From contig CANRCJ010000002.1 in the NCBI GenBank assembly GCA_947629105.1, forward strand, positions 1-37,442: a stretch of DNA of 37,442 bases, read 5' to 3'. Source of the stretch: an uncultured Clostridia bacterium (GTDB lineage Bacteria > Bacillota > Clostridia > TANB77 > CAG-508). Shown one piece after another: positions 1-7,519 of this stretch. The notes below the pieces were generated by a model that was given only the letters and a program-made list of their open reading frames with translations, searched no databases and had not been told where the DNA came from. The translations under genes and the position numbers were made by a program. How positions within the stretch are numbered: position 1 is the stretch's first letter; each line of letters begins with the position of its first letter.

Positions 1-1858
1 CTGTATTTCCTCCCCATTCTTCAGGAACTAAATCATATTTCATTAACTCCTGTTTAACTTTTTCAGGGTTTGCGCCTTCAACATCAATCTTGTTAATTGC
101 AACAATTATAGGAATATTTGCATTTTTTGCATGGTTTATAGCTTCTACTGTTTGAGGCATTACACCATCATTTGCAGCAACAACCAAGATTGCAATATCA
201 GTTACTTGTGCTCCTCTTGCTCTCATTGCAGTAAATGCTTCATGTCCTGGAGTATCTAGGAAAGTTATTTCTCTTCCATTAACCTCAACCATATATGCCC
301 CTATATGTTGAGTAATTCCACCTGCTTCTCCTTCTATAACATGTGTTGATCTAACTGCATCTAGTAATGAAGTTTTACCATGGTCTACGTGACCCATAAC
401 AACTATTACTGGTGGTCTTGGCTTTAAGTCCTCTGGCTTATCATCAGATTCATCAAATAATATATCTTCTTCTGTTACAACTTCCTTTTTTATAGCTGTT
501 ATTCCAAATTCTTGAGCAATAAGAAATGCTGTATCAAAGTCTATTTCATTATTTAATGTTGCCATTATACCATAGTCTAATAATTTCTTTATAATTTCTC
601 CAGTTGTCTTTTTCATTTCTTGTGCTAAATCTTTTACTGTTATTGACTCTGGAATTGTTATTTCAGTTAGCTTAAATATTTTTTGCTTTGTTCTTTCTTC
701 ATCTTGAACATTCTTCTTCTTTCCCTTTTTGCCCCTTACTGTTGTTAAATCATAATAATCTAACATTCCGCCTTCGTCACCGAACATATTAGAAAGCCTA
801 TTTTCTTGCTTTAAATCTTTAAGCTTTCCTGAATCAAATTCCTCATTTCTTCTAGATTTTGAATTCTTTCTTGTTCTTGCTTCATCAGATTGATTTCTAT
901 TGTTTTTTTGTTTTGTAATGTTTCTATTGTAATCTCTTGTGTTTTCTTTTTCTCCAAGTTCTTGAGCCATTATGTTCTTAATGTTCTTTTCAATTCCCTT
1001 TTCATCTAATGTCCTTCTATTATTCCTATAGTCACCATTATTATTTTGTCTATTTCCTTGATTTTTATAACCATAATTATTTCTGTTTTGATTTCTAAAA
1101 TTATTGTTACCCCTGTCATAATTATTACGATTATTGTTTTCGCCATTATTTCTATTAAAATTATTTTGACGATAGTTGTTATCACCAAAGTTTCTCCTAT
1201 TATTGTCATATCTTTGTCTGTTATTATTTGAAAAATTACGATTATCTTCACGTTGTTCTCTATAATTATTTACTGGTTTCTTCTTATTATCTACTTGAGG
1301 AACTGGTTCTTGCTTTGGCATTTCTACTTTTTGTATGTTTTCTTCTTTGTTTTCAATTTTTTCTTCTTTTTGCATTTCTTCTTTAACTTCTACATCCTTT
1401 TTTTCTTGGGCTATATTTTCTTCCTTCTTTGGTTTTGTTGCAATTCCAAACAATTCACTTGCGGTCATTGGTTTAGAAGGTTTATTTCTATAGACAATGT
1501 TATATTCTTTGTTATTACTTCTTTCTACAAATCCCACGTCTTTTCTTGCCTTTTGACTCTTTGCTTTTTGCTCTTCTTCTCTTTTTGTAAGTTCTTCGTC
1601 TGAAATAATTACTTCTCTTCTAATTATTACAGGTGTGCTATTTGTCTTTTCTTTTTTAGGTTCTTCTTGTTTTGATGTAGCAGTATTATTATCAGATTTG
1701 TTACTATTTAATTGTTTCTCTATCTTATCTGCAGTTTTTTCATCAATGATATTCAAATGACTTTTAATTTCTAAACCAAGCTTATTCGCAGCATCCATAA
1801 TTTCCTTGCTTTGTTTATTTAATTTTTTTGCTAATTCGTGTATTTTTATTTTACCCAT
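1..1858 (-). CDS. infB: Translation initiation factor IF-2 (C-terminal part outside window)
   Basis: IF-2 is the GTPase that places initiator fMet-tRNA on the 30S subunit and promotes subunit joining. Translation from the ATG at 1858 begins [13 protein letters not shown], the usual IF2_N opening. A charged, Asn-rich linker follows (about 1000-1260), then a second IF2_N-like segment and the G domain. Visible GTPase motifs are GHVDHGKTS (G1), the switch region [18 protein letters not shown] (G3) and NKID (G4). The frame stays open to base 1, so domains II-IV lie outside. It is the last visible gene of the rimP-nusA-ylxR-L7Ae-infB operon; its start overlaps the end of the L7Ae gene if the second CGGN shift of that gene is used. 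A GGGGG-type ribosome binding site lies at 1869-1873. Two CGG trinucleotides inside it (768-770, 780-782) are NNC-GGN and are read normally. Confidence 0.97.
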   Translation of the reverse strand, partial: MGKIKIHELAKKLNKQSKEIMDAANKLGLEIKSHLNIIDEKTADKIEKQLNSNKSDNNTATSKQEEPKKEKTNSTPVIIRREVIISDEELTKREEEQKAKSQKARKDVGFVERSNNKEYNIVYRNKPSKPMTASELFGIATKPKKEENIAQEKKDVEVKEEMQKEEKIENKEENIQKVEMPKQEPVPQVDNKKKPVNNYREQREDNRNFSNNNRQRYDNNRRNFGDNNYRQNNFNRNNGENNNRNNYDRGNNNFRNQNRNNYGYKNQGNRQNNNGDYRNNRRTLDEKGIEKNIKNIMAQELGEKENTRDYNRNITKQKNNRNQSDEARTRKNSKSRRNEEFDSGKLKDLKQENRLSNMFGDEGGMLDYYDLTTVRGKKGKKKNVQDEERTKQKIFKLTEITIPESITVKDLAQEMKKTTGEIIKKLLDYGIMATLNNEIDFDTAFLIAQEFGITAIKKEVVTEEDILFDESDDKPEDLKPRPPVIVVMGHVDHGKTSLLDAVRSTHVIEGEAGGITQHIGAYMVEVNGREITFLDTPGHEAFTAMRARGAQVTDIAILVVAANDGVMPQTVEAINHAKNANIPIIVAINKIDVEGANPEKVKQELMKYDLVPEEWGGNT

Positions 1859-2177
1859 AGCAATTCACCCCCGTTATATTTTTTAATTATTCCGTATAGA
1901 AAAACCTTTATCTTTTATTCCAATAATCGCTCTATTTCTTTTACCTATTACAGCGCCTAATTCTTCCATTGTACTTAATTCTATTACAGGTATTTCATAA
2001 TTAGTACAAACATATTTTATATTTTTTTTAGATTTTTCTGATGTATCATTTGCAACAATTACCAATTTTATTTTATATTTTTTTGCTTCATCAACAACTG
2101 CATCCATTCCAGAAACTATTTTACCGTGCTTTTGCTGCAAGCCCAATCATGCCTAAAATTTTTTCATTATCAGTCAA
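1846..2177 (-). CDS. L7Ae/YlxQ-family ribosomal protein, two +1 CGGN sites
   Basis: A member of the L7Ae/L30e/S12e RNA-binding family (YlxQ of Bacillus), a small kink-turn binding protein encoded between ylxR and infB. A plain reading is broken twice. Starting at TTG 2177 (preceded by GAGGTG at 2184-2189) the protein opens [17 protein letters not shown]; at 2124-2126 the frame meets CGG followed at once by TAA. Skipping the C gives Gly18 and the family motif AGKIVSG. A second in-frame CGG at 1892-1894 again needs a skipped C: Gly95 and a tail [15 protein letters not shown] ending at 1846, resembling other clostridial members, whereas the unshifted frame stops three codons later. With both shifts the product is 109 aa, normal for the family, and its end overlaps the infB start by 13 bases. 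Family identity is firm; the double shift is inferred. Confidence 0.85.
1892..1894 (-). other. +1 CGGN site 1 (L7Ae, Gly95)
   Basis: Reading ATA-C-GGA instead of ATA-CGG restores [12 protein letters not shown] and an end that overlaps infB. Unshifted reading stops three codons later. Confidence 0.75.
2124..2126 (-). other. +1 CGGN site 2 (L7Ae, Gly18)
   Basis: GCA-C-GGT restores AKA-GKIVSG. In the unshifted frame the CGG is followed directly by TAA. Confidence 0.88.
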
Positions 2178-2430
2178 ACATTACACCTCTTATTTCATTA
2201 AACTTTTCATCACTGACATTTACTTTTAAAGTCCTTGACAAACCTTTATTTTTAATGGCTTTTTTTAAACATTCTTCATTTTTACATATATAGGTTCCTC
2301 TTCCTTGTTCTCTTTGATTAATGTCAACTATTATTCCTTGTTCTTTTGAATTTACAATTCGAACTAACTCTTTTTTATTCTTTTTTTCTCTGCAACCTAC
2401 ACATGTTCTCGTTTCTTTGCTATTCTTCAT
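2170..2430 (-). CDS. ylxR: YlxR/RnpM family RNA-binding protein
   Basis: Small (86 aa) YlxR-family protein, known in Bacillus as the RNase P modulator RnpM. The family hallmarks are visible: RTCVGCREKK near the N-terminus, which forms the nucleic-acid binding surface, and GRGTYICKN in the middle, followed by a basic C-terminal half. The ATG at 2430 overlaps the end of nusA by 11 bases, and its TGA (2170-2172) lies inside the start region of the L7Ae gene, so translational coupling is likely. Gene order nusA-ylxR-L7Ae-infB is conserved in Firmicutes and supports the call. No in-frame CGG is present. Confidence 0.95.
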   Translation of the reverse strand: MKNSKETRTCVGCREKKNKKELVRIVNSKEQGIIVDINQREQGRGTYICKNEECLKKAIKNKGLSRTLKVNVSDEKFNEIRGVMFD

Positions 2431-3535
2431 TATTCTCCTCTGAATTTTCTTCTATCTCATTTTCTTCTTGCATTTTCGTTAATAATTCTCTAAATTGTGT
2501 TTCAGATTTTATATCTATTTTCCATCCTGTAAGTCTTGCAGCAAGTCTTGCATTTTGTCCAGCTTTTCCTATTGCTAACGATAACTGGTCATCTGGAACA
2601 ATTACTCTTGCAGATTTTTCTTCTTCATTTACATCTACTGCCATTACCTTTGCAGGAAGTAATGCTGAAGAAATAAATATTGCTGGATCTTCATTCCATT
2701 CTATTACATCTATCTTTTCACCACTTAGCTCATTTATAATATTTTGAATTCTAACACCTTTTTGTCCTACGCAAGAACCTACAGGGTCAATATTTTCATT
2801 TTGCGCATGAACTGCAACTTTGCATCTGTTTCCTGGATCTCTTGCAACATTTTTTACTTCTATTAATCCTTCATATATCTCTGGGATTTCAAATTCAAAT
2901 AATTTTTTTACAAAATCTCCTGCTGTTCTTGATACTATAACTTGTGGTGCACCTTTTGATCCTCTTACAACATCTATAACATAAGCTTTTACTTTATCAT
3001 TTACTTTATACTTTTCTATTGGGATTTGTTCTTTTGCAGGCATTATTCCTTCTAGTTTTCCTAAATCTAAGATTATAACTCCTGTATCAGCCTTTTGTAC
3101 TATTCCTGAAACTATTTCTCCTTTTCTTTCATTAAATTCTCCATATATTATATCTCTTTCAGCTTCTCTTAATTTTTGTATTATAACTTGCTTTGCTGTT
3201 TGTGCTGCAATTCTTCCGAAATTCCTTGGATTAAGTTCTATATCAACTGTATCTCCTATGTTTAACTGCTTATTTATCTTAATTGCTTCATCTTTAGAAA
3301 TTTGAAGTACTGGATTTTCTACAGTTTCAACTACTTCTTTAACAGAATATACATGTGTTTCTCCTGTTACTTTATCCATTACTACCTTTACATTCTCACT
3401 ATCCTTGTAATTGTTTTTGTATGCAGTAATTAAAGCAGTTTCTATTTGTTGTATTAAATACTCCTTCTTTATTCCTCTCTCTTGTTCTAATGTTTCTAAT
3501 GCAATCTCTAATTCTTTATTATCTATTGCCTTCAT
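2420..3535 (-). CDS. nusA: Transcription termination/antitermination factor NusA
   Basis: NusA binds RNA polymerase and nascent RNA and modulates pausing, termination and antitermination. The 371-residue product has the N-terminal polymerase-binding domain (about 1-125), an S1 domain (about 133-200, GEIVSGIVQKADTGVIILDL) and tandem KH domains (about 205-345), with GSCVGQKGVRIQNI and LAIGKAGQNARLAARLTGW as the GxxG-type loops. A short acidic tail follows, as usual in Firmicutes, without the extra repeats of proteobacterial NusA. The start ATG 3535 follows rimP by 19 bases. One CGG trinucleotide (3216-3218) is TTC-GGA and does not break the frame. Confidence 0.98.
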   Translation of the reverse strand: MKAIDNKELEIALETLEQERGIKKEYLIQQIETALITAYKNNYKDSENVKVVMDKVTGETHVYSVKEVVETVENPVLQISKDEAIKINKQLNIGDTVDIELNPRNFGRIAAQTAKQVIIQKLREAERDIIYGEFNERKGEIVSGIVQKADTGVIILDLGKLEGIMPAKEQIPIEKYKVNDKVKAYVIDVVRGSKGAPQVIVSRTAGDFVKKLFEFEIPEIYEGLIEVKNVARDPGNRCKVAVHAQNENIDPVGSCVGQKGVRIQNIINELSGEKIDVIEWNEDPAIFISSALLPAKVMAVDVNEEEKSARVIVPDDQLSLAIGKAGQNARLAARLTGWKIDIKSETQFRELLTKMQEENEIEENSEENNEE

Positions 3536-3554
3536 TTTTTAATCAACCCTTTCT

Positions 3555-4011
3555 TTACCAATTATACTTTGTTTTAATCTGTGCTATATTTTTTCTTTCT
3601 ACCATTTGCTCAATATCATTTATTTTTACAAATATACTTTCTTTATCAAATTTAATAAGTGTTCCTTGTAAAATCTTTTCTTTATTTATTGGCTTAAATA
3701 ATTTTACTTCTACTTCATTTCCTATATTTTGTTTAAGATGTTCGTCTTTTCGTAAAATTCTCTCTACTCCAGGTGAAGAAACTTCTAGAAAATATTGTTC
3801 TTTTATATAATCTGCTTTATCAAGCACATCATTAATTTCATTTGATACTTTTTCACAATCTTCTAGACTTATTCCCTCATCTCTATCTATATATATTCTT
3901 AAAAAATAATCTTTACCGTTCTTTTACATATTCTGTATCATAAAGGTTATATCCTATATTTTCTATATATGGCTTTATAAGTTCAAATACCTTTTCTTCA
4001 ATATTTGCCAA
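3555..4011 (-). CDS. rimP: Ribosome maturation factor RimP, one +1 CGGN site
   Basis: RimP helps assemble the 30S subunit. The C-terminal part contains the family motif YFLEVSSPGVER and the second SH3-like domain. The N-terminal part (VFELIKPYIENIGYNLYDTEYVKE) lies in a different frame: at 3916-3918 an in-frame CGG is followed directly by TAA, and skipping the C yields Gly32 and continues KDYFLRIYIDRDEGISLEDC, the well-conserved first domain. The start chosen is TTG at 4011, with AAGGTG seven bases upstream and an in-frame stop just before it. With the shift the protein is 151 aa, exactly the normal RimP size. It is the first gene of the nusA-infB operon, behind a consensus promoter at 4086-4114. 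The identity is firm, the decoding inferred. Confidence 0.92.
3916..3918 (-). other. +1 CGGN site 3 (rimP, Gly32)
   Basis: GAA-C-GGT restores YVKE-GKDYFLRIYID. In the unshifted frame CGG is followed directly by TAA. Confidence 0.9.
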
Positions 4012-4038
4012 TCACATCACCTTCCATACATACATAAA

Positions 4039-4062
4039 GAGTGGAATTTGCTTCCACTCTTC
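4039..4062 (-). promoter_or_regulatory. Hairpin in the rimP-nusA leader
   Basis: AGAGTGGA and TCCACTCT form an eight-pair stem with a short loop in the untranslated leader, about 20 bases after the predicted transcription start and 30 bases before the rimP start codon. In the rimP direction no U-run follows, so it looks like a structured leader element rather than a terminator. Its function is unknown. Confidence 0.5.
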
Positions 4063-4085
4063 TAGTCTCGTTTTAGTATGAACAT

Positions 4086-4114
4086 ATTATACATGTTTTT
4101 TCCTTTATTGTCAA
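4086..4114 (-). promoter_or_regulatory. Sigma-A promoter of the rimP-nusA-infB operon
   Basis: On the minus strand TTGACA (4109-4114) and TATAAT (4086-4091) are separated by exactly 17 bases: both hexamers are perfect consensus. Transcription would start near 4078, giving a leader of about 65 bases before the rimP TTG. Confidence 0.88.
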
Positions 4115-4193
4115 GGTTTTTGTATCATTTTATTGAAAATTTTCGTAAAAAAAGCAATAATAATCATCATTATTTCTCAAGCGTTATAAATAT

Positions 4194-4215
4194 ATTGCAT
4201 TTTGATTGCATTTTG
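4194..4215. repeat. Tandem 11-bp repeat ATTGCATTTTG x2
   Basis: Two exact copies of ATTGCATTTTG abut each other upstream of the XRE gene, next to the palindrome at 4221-4232. It could be part of an operator, but there is no direct evidence. Confidence 0.5.
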
Positions 4216-4220
4216 TTATA

Positions 4221-4232
4221 CAATACGTATTG
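4221..4232. promoter_or_regulatory. 12-bp palindrome, candidate XRE operator
   Basis: CAATACGTATTG is a perfect inverted repeat that overlaps the TTGAAA of the weak rightward promoter candidate. XRE-family regulators commonly bind such palindromes in their own promoters. A palindrome of this length is expected a few times by chance in a window this size, so support is modest. Confidence 0.3.
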
Positions 4233-4403
4233 AAAATACACATATTTTATGTATAACTCCGAGGTATAATTTAACTTAAAATGTGTTGTTTTCCGCTATT
4301 TTAACGTGTTTCATGTTATTTTTAGTTGCCCTTATTTAACTTGAATTAAAATATATTTGTAATAAATTTTTTTCTTTATTTTATTTTGAAATGGGGGCTA
4401 ATT

Positions 4404-4622
4404 ATGTATAACAGACTTAGAGAATTAAGAGAAGATAGAGACTTAACACAAACGCAAATTGCAAAATACTTAAATATGTCTCAGACTGGTTATTCACAAT
4501 ATGAAATTGGTAGAAATGATATTCCAACTGTTATTCTAATAAAACTTTCATTATTTTATGATGTTTCAGTTGACTATCTTCTAAATATAACCAATGAGAT
4601 GCGACCATATAAAAGAGCATAA
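4404..4622 (+). CDS. Small XRE-family helix-turn-helix regulator
   Basis: A 72-residue protein that is almost entirely one HTH_XRE domain: LRELREDRDLTQTQIAKYLN (helices 1-2), MSQTGYSQYEIGRNDIPT (recognition helix and the following turn) and a closing hydrophobic helix ending VSVDYLLNIT. The start is the ATG at 4404, eight bases after a GGGGG ribosome binding site; an upstream in-frame TTG at 4386 is less likely. It stands alone between the infB operon and the convergent yunB, with which it shares a bidirectional terminator. It probably acts as a DNA-binding repressor; targets cannot be inferred. One Arg codon near the end is CGA. Confidence 0.88.
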   Translation: MYNRLRELREDRDLTQTQIAKYLNMSQTGYSQYEIGRNDIPTVILIKLSLFYDVSVDYLLNITNEMRPYKRA

Positions 4623-4652
4623 ATAGTGTAGGGGCAGTTTCCTACACTATTT
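4621..4652. terminator. Bidirectional terminator between XRE gene and yunB
   Basis: AAATAGTGTAGG and CCTACACTATTT form a 12-pair stem with an 8-base loop. It overlaps the stop codons of both convergent genes, and A/T runs flank each side, so it can end transcripts from both directions. Confidence 0.8.
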
Positions 4653-5367
4653 TACTGTGTCATATAAATTATTGTTATCCATTCCTTCAAGATTATAATA
4701 AGTTGAAGGAACAATTCCAACTATTACATTCTCTATTAGCAATACTTCATTACTTATATTGTTATTTATCACATCATAAGGTGTAAGTATGCTCACATTA
4801 CAAGCTACGTCTAAATATAGTCTATGTATGGTTTGATTAATTCCTGTGCTTTCAAATTCACTTCTTAGTTTTGTTTCTACAGTTCCAGATGTATAAAGTT
4901 TTATTGGAATATTAGGTCCAAAACCAGAAAATATTTTGCTTCCCATTAAGCTTCCGAATTTTTATATATATTTCGCTTTCACTATTTTTCTCAAATTCTT
5001 CTTGTATCTTTATTGCTACATCTGATGTTATTTCATTTATAGCTATTATATTTGATTTTAACATAGTTATATTATCATTACTATCTCTGTATATTGTAAC
5101 AATATCGTCGTAAGAATATCTTGACATTACGTTTGTTGCTTGCCTATTAGAAATTAATGTAGCCTTCTTCTTACTTTCATCTAAACATAATTTATTAATT
5201 ATCGGATTTATACTTTTTATTATAAAAAGCATTACCAATATCGCTATTATTAATATTAAGCTTGACTTAAGCATCTTTTTCTTTCGTATGTCTATCTTTC
5301 CATTTGGAATCCTATTAAAACATACCTTTGGCATTTGTATTCTTTTCCTTGAATAAATCTTTTCCAT
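4647..5367 (-). CDS. yunB: Sporulation protein YunB, one +1 CGGN site
   Basis: YunB is a membrane-anchored sporulation protein expressed in the mother cell in Bacillus; its exact role is unclear. Here the N-terminal part (from ATG 5367) has a basic leader, one transmembrane segment (about residues 34-52) and the long outer domain. At 4954-4956 an in-frame CGG interrupts it; skipping the C gives Gly138 and joins IYIKI to GSLMGSKIFSGFGPNIPIKL, which reproduces the most conserved motif of the family (GSLTGS...GP.IP). The rest, with a TVETKLRSEFESTGINQT segment, is also typical. The joined product is 239 aa. It follows the SPOCS-LysM gene by 27 bases, so the two are probably co-transcribed during sporulation. 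Confidence 0.88.
4954..4956 (-). other. +1 CGGN site 4 (yunB, Gly138)
   Basis: ATT-C-GGA restores IKI-GSLMGS, the best conserved motif of YunB. Confidence 0.9.
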
Positions 5368-5394
5368 ACAATATATTATGATTTTACTCTTGAC

Positions 5395-6930
5395 CTATGT
5401 TCTACACATTGAGCATTTAGGTATGAATAATTGTTGACCTACGTTTATTCTATCTGGGTTTTCGATATTATTTACTCTTGCTATATCTTCTACTGTACTT
5501 CTATATCTTTTAGCTATCTTCCATAATGTATCTCCTGGCTTTACAAAATATATTACCATACTATAGATATCATCATCACCACATTCTGCTTCTTCTATAT
5601 TATCTATAACATTTACTGTTTCAAGATTATATGAGTTAGTACTTACATTTAAATCTATTTTTGCAGCAACTTCCATGTTGTCAGAAACAAATTCTCTAAA
5701 TATTGGAACAATTTCTGCCGTAACTCTGCTTTCTGCTGTTATTCCGTCTATTTCCTGAGTAAATTCAAATGGAACATTTTGATTTAATGTTATTATGTTA
5801 TCTGAGTTATTGTTTGTTAGTATAAAGTCAAGGTCTAATTCTCCACTAAATCTTACTCTATCTCTAGACACGTTTGTTTCATTTATTACTGGTGTTACAC
5901 TTACATCACAAATCTTGGTATATTCGCTGTTTTCAAGCCTTACTTTTTGCGTCACATTCATAACACTTGATGTATTTCTCATATTAACCATTGTGCTTAC
6001 TTTATTTTCTTTGAATGTTAAATTTCTACTTGGACTATACATATCTTGTATAATATTTACTTCTTTATTTTCAAATACTCTACAAAATAGCTCTAATTCT
6101 ATCTCTACATATATTGAATGTTCTTCCGGACTATTAGGTTTTATAACTACATTCTTTAGTTTATATTTAACATCACAGAGGTTTTCATCAGAAACTCCAA
6201 CTAAATCTATAAATCCCATTACTGGAATTGTTTCCTCTACTCCTTTTATCCTGCCATCATCTGTTAAATATATTATCCTAACTTCCATATCTGCTTTAGC
6301 AAGTACTTTGTTGTAGCTTACTTTTGTATCTTTATTTGTTATATTAAAATCAATGCTTAATATCTCTGATAATACATCCGTATTATCTATAACAACTGTT
6401 TCTTTTGCTATCGCCTTTGTTGTGTTTTGACCGACCAAAGAATTGATTGTTAGTGGTACAATTTGTGATTGTACATCATCTATATTATTAATTTGCTTTA
6501 TTATTTCTTCATTTTCATTTAAAAAAACGTCTGCTTTTATTTCTAAGAATGCTTTTAGATTTATCTTTCTTCCATTTAAAACCTTACATTCTAATTTTTT
6601 TATGGTTATCTCTTCATCTAGCATCATTCTTGAGTCTACCCCTGGAAAATCAAGAATTTCTGTAAAATCAATATTTCCATTGACTCCTCTTATCATTTGA
6701 GCGTCACTATCTGCAAGATACATTAAGTATACGTTGACATTGCCATCAAGTCTTATCTTTCCTTCTAGTATTTCTTTTTTATATATGCAAACATTACCTG
6801 TCATATATACTTCATTTAATATATCTGGCTTAGTGTCTGGTATTATACAGTCTCCTTCCACTGTAACTGCAAATGTTTTGCTGCCTACTATTCTGTTTAT
6901 ACACAAGTTTTCTTTAACCGTATCAATCAT
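5395..6930 (-). CDS. SPOCS (DUF3794) and LysM domain spore-associated protein
   Basis: The 511-residue protein has tandem SPOCS/DUF3794 modules (roughly 10-125, 165-285 and 320-440) with the repeated pattern of charged beta strands around IPDTKPDI and VRFSGELDLDF. A single C-terminal LysM domain follows (about 460-507: VKPGDTLWKIAKRYRS...NPDRINVGQQLFIPK). SPOCS domains occur in spore-coat and cortex-associated proteins such as SafA/SpoVID-like assembly factors of Clostridia, and LysM binds peptidoglycan. It likely anchors to the spore cortex or coat, but the exact partner is unknown. The start ATG 6930 follows a strong GAGGAGG site. It sits between veg and yunB. Six CGG trinucleotides lie out of phase and cause no break. 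Confidence 0.93.
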   Translation of the reverse strand: MIDTVKENLCINRIVGSKTFAVTVEGDCIIPDTKPDILNEVYMTGNVCIYKKEILEGKIRLDGNVNVYLMYLADSDAQMIRGVNGNIDFTEILDFPGVDSRMMLDEEITIKKLECKVLNGRKINLKAFLEIKADVFLNENEEIIKQINNIDDVQSQIVPLTINSLVGQNTTKAIAKETVVIDNTDVLSEILSIDFNITNKDTKVSYNKVLAKADMEVRIIYLTDDGRIKGVEETIPVMGFIDLVGVSDENLCDVKYKLKNVVIKPNSPEEHSIYVEIELELFCRVFENKEVNIIQDMYSPSRNLTFKENKVSTMVNMRNTSSVMNVTQKVRLENSEYTKICDVSVTPVINETNVSRDRVRFSGELDLDFILTNNNSDNIITLNQNVPFEFTQEIDGITAESRVTAEIVPIFREFVSDNMEVAAKIDLNVSTNSYNLETVNVIDNIEEAECGDDDIYSMVIYFVKPGDTLWKIAKRYRSTVEDIARVNNIENPDRINVGQQLFIPKCSMCRT

Positions 6931-6981
6931 GCATTTTCCTCCTCGTTTACTCTTTTTTTACTATGTATATTGTAGACGAGC

Positions 6982-7013
6982 AAAAAAAATTCCTAATTTC
7001 TTAGGAATTTTTT
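6982..7013 (-). terminator. Rho-independent terminator after veg
   Basis: AATTCCTAA and TTAGGAATT form a nine-pair stem with a three-base loop. Runs of A on one side and T on the other make it a good terminator for veg, and it could act in both directions. Confidence 0.8.
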
Positions 7014-7050
7014 AAATTATTTATTATTTTTGAAAAGAAATATAATTTTA

Positions 7051-7362
7051 TTATAACAAATTTTGTGTATTTTGTCTTACTTTCTTTGGTTCTTCTGGTC
7101 TTGGTGGTACAATAGAGCAATAATTTTCTCCATCAAATACTTGAAGATCTATTGTTCTAGTTAATACATCTGTATAGCTGTATGTTGCATTTCCTTCTTC
7201 TTGGTCATACTTAACAACAAATAAATTAGGATATGCTTTTTGCAAAGTGGCTTCTTTTTCAAAAAATTTACTTCTTCCAAGTGTTCCTTTTACTATTATC
7301 TTTTGTCCTATTTTTTCTTCAATATCTCCTCTTAAGTTAGTAATATCATCCCTGTAAATCAT
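7051..7362 (-). CDS. veg: Veg family protein
   Basis: Veg is a short, abundant protein conserved in Firmicutes and linked in Bacillus to biofilm gene control. The 103-residue product carries the family signature: DIEEKIGQKIIVKGTLGRSK, then the AYPNLFVVKYD strand and TYSYTDVLTRTIDLQVF. The C-terminal extension, rich in Pro, Glu and Gln, is longer than in Bacillus Veg. ATG 7362 is preceded by AGGTGA at a good distance. The promoter at 7392-7420 is perfect sigma-A consensus, matching the reputation of veg promoters as very strong. Confidence 0.92.
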   Translation of the reverse strand: MIYRDDITNLRGDIEEKIGQKIIVKGTLGRSKFFEKEATLQKAYPNLFVVKYDQEEGNATYSYTDVLTRTIDLQVFDGENYCSIVPPRPEEPKKVRQNTQNLL

Positions 7363-7391
7363 TTGATCACCTACTTTATCAAGATGAGCGA

Positions 7392-7420
7392 ATTATATCA
7401 TTTTTGACGTAAAATGTCAA
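7392..7420 (-). promoter_or_regulatory. Sigma-A promoter of veg
   Basis: TTGACA (7415-7420) and TATAAT (7392-7397) on the minus strand are both perfect, with a 17-base spacer. The predicted start is near 7385, leaving a leader of about 23 bases. Confidence 0.9.
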
Positions 7421-7476
7421 AAAATGTTTTTTAATAAAGTAATCAAATGTATTGATATATAAGGCTTTTATTTGTT

Positions 7477-7516
7477 TGTTACATTTATGTTACAAATATA
7501 TTACATGCGTGTTACA
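7477..7516. repeat. Four 11-bp phased TGTTACA direct repeats
   Basis: The heptamer TGTTACA occurs at 7477, 7488 and 7510, and TATTACA at 7499: four copies exactly 11 bases apart, so all lie nearly on one face of the helix. The array lies between the end of yabG and the veg promoter, about 60-95 bases upstream of the veg -35 hexamer. Tandem half-sites with 11-bp period are typical of OmpR/PhoB-family response regulators. The regulator and target are unknown. Confidence 0.6.
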
Positions 7517-7519
7517 ATT

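Larger units (their letters stand above)
4012..4385. other. Intergenic region between rimP and the XRE gene
   Basis: Divergent intergenic stretch of about 370 bases. It contains the rimP leader hairpin and promoter near its left end. The rest is AT-rich and holds an adjacent 11-bp tandem repeat (4194-4215), a perfect 12-bp palindrome CAATACGTATTG (4221-4232) and a weak rightward promoter candidate, TTGAAA-16-TATAAC (4230-4257), about 150 bases before the XRE start. No coding region is seen. Confidence 0.6.

Noticed and set aside
1006..1260. Small open frames in the Asn-rich part of infB
   Set aside because: They are shadows of low-complexity codons in infB, with no ribosome binding sites or similarity that I recognise.
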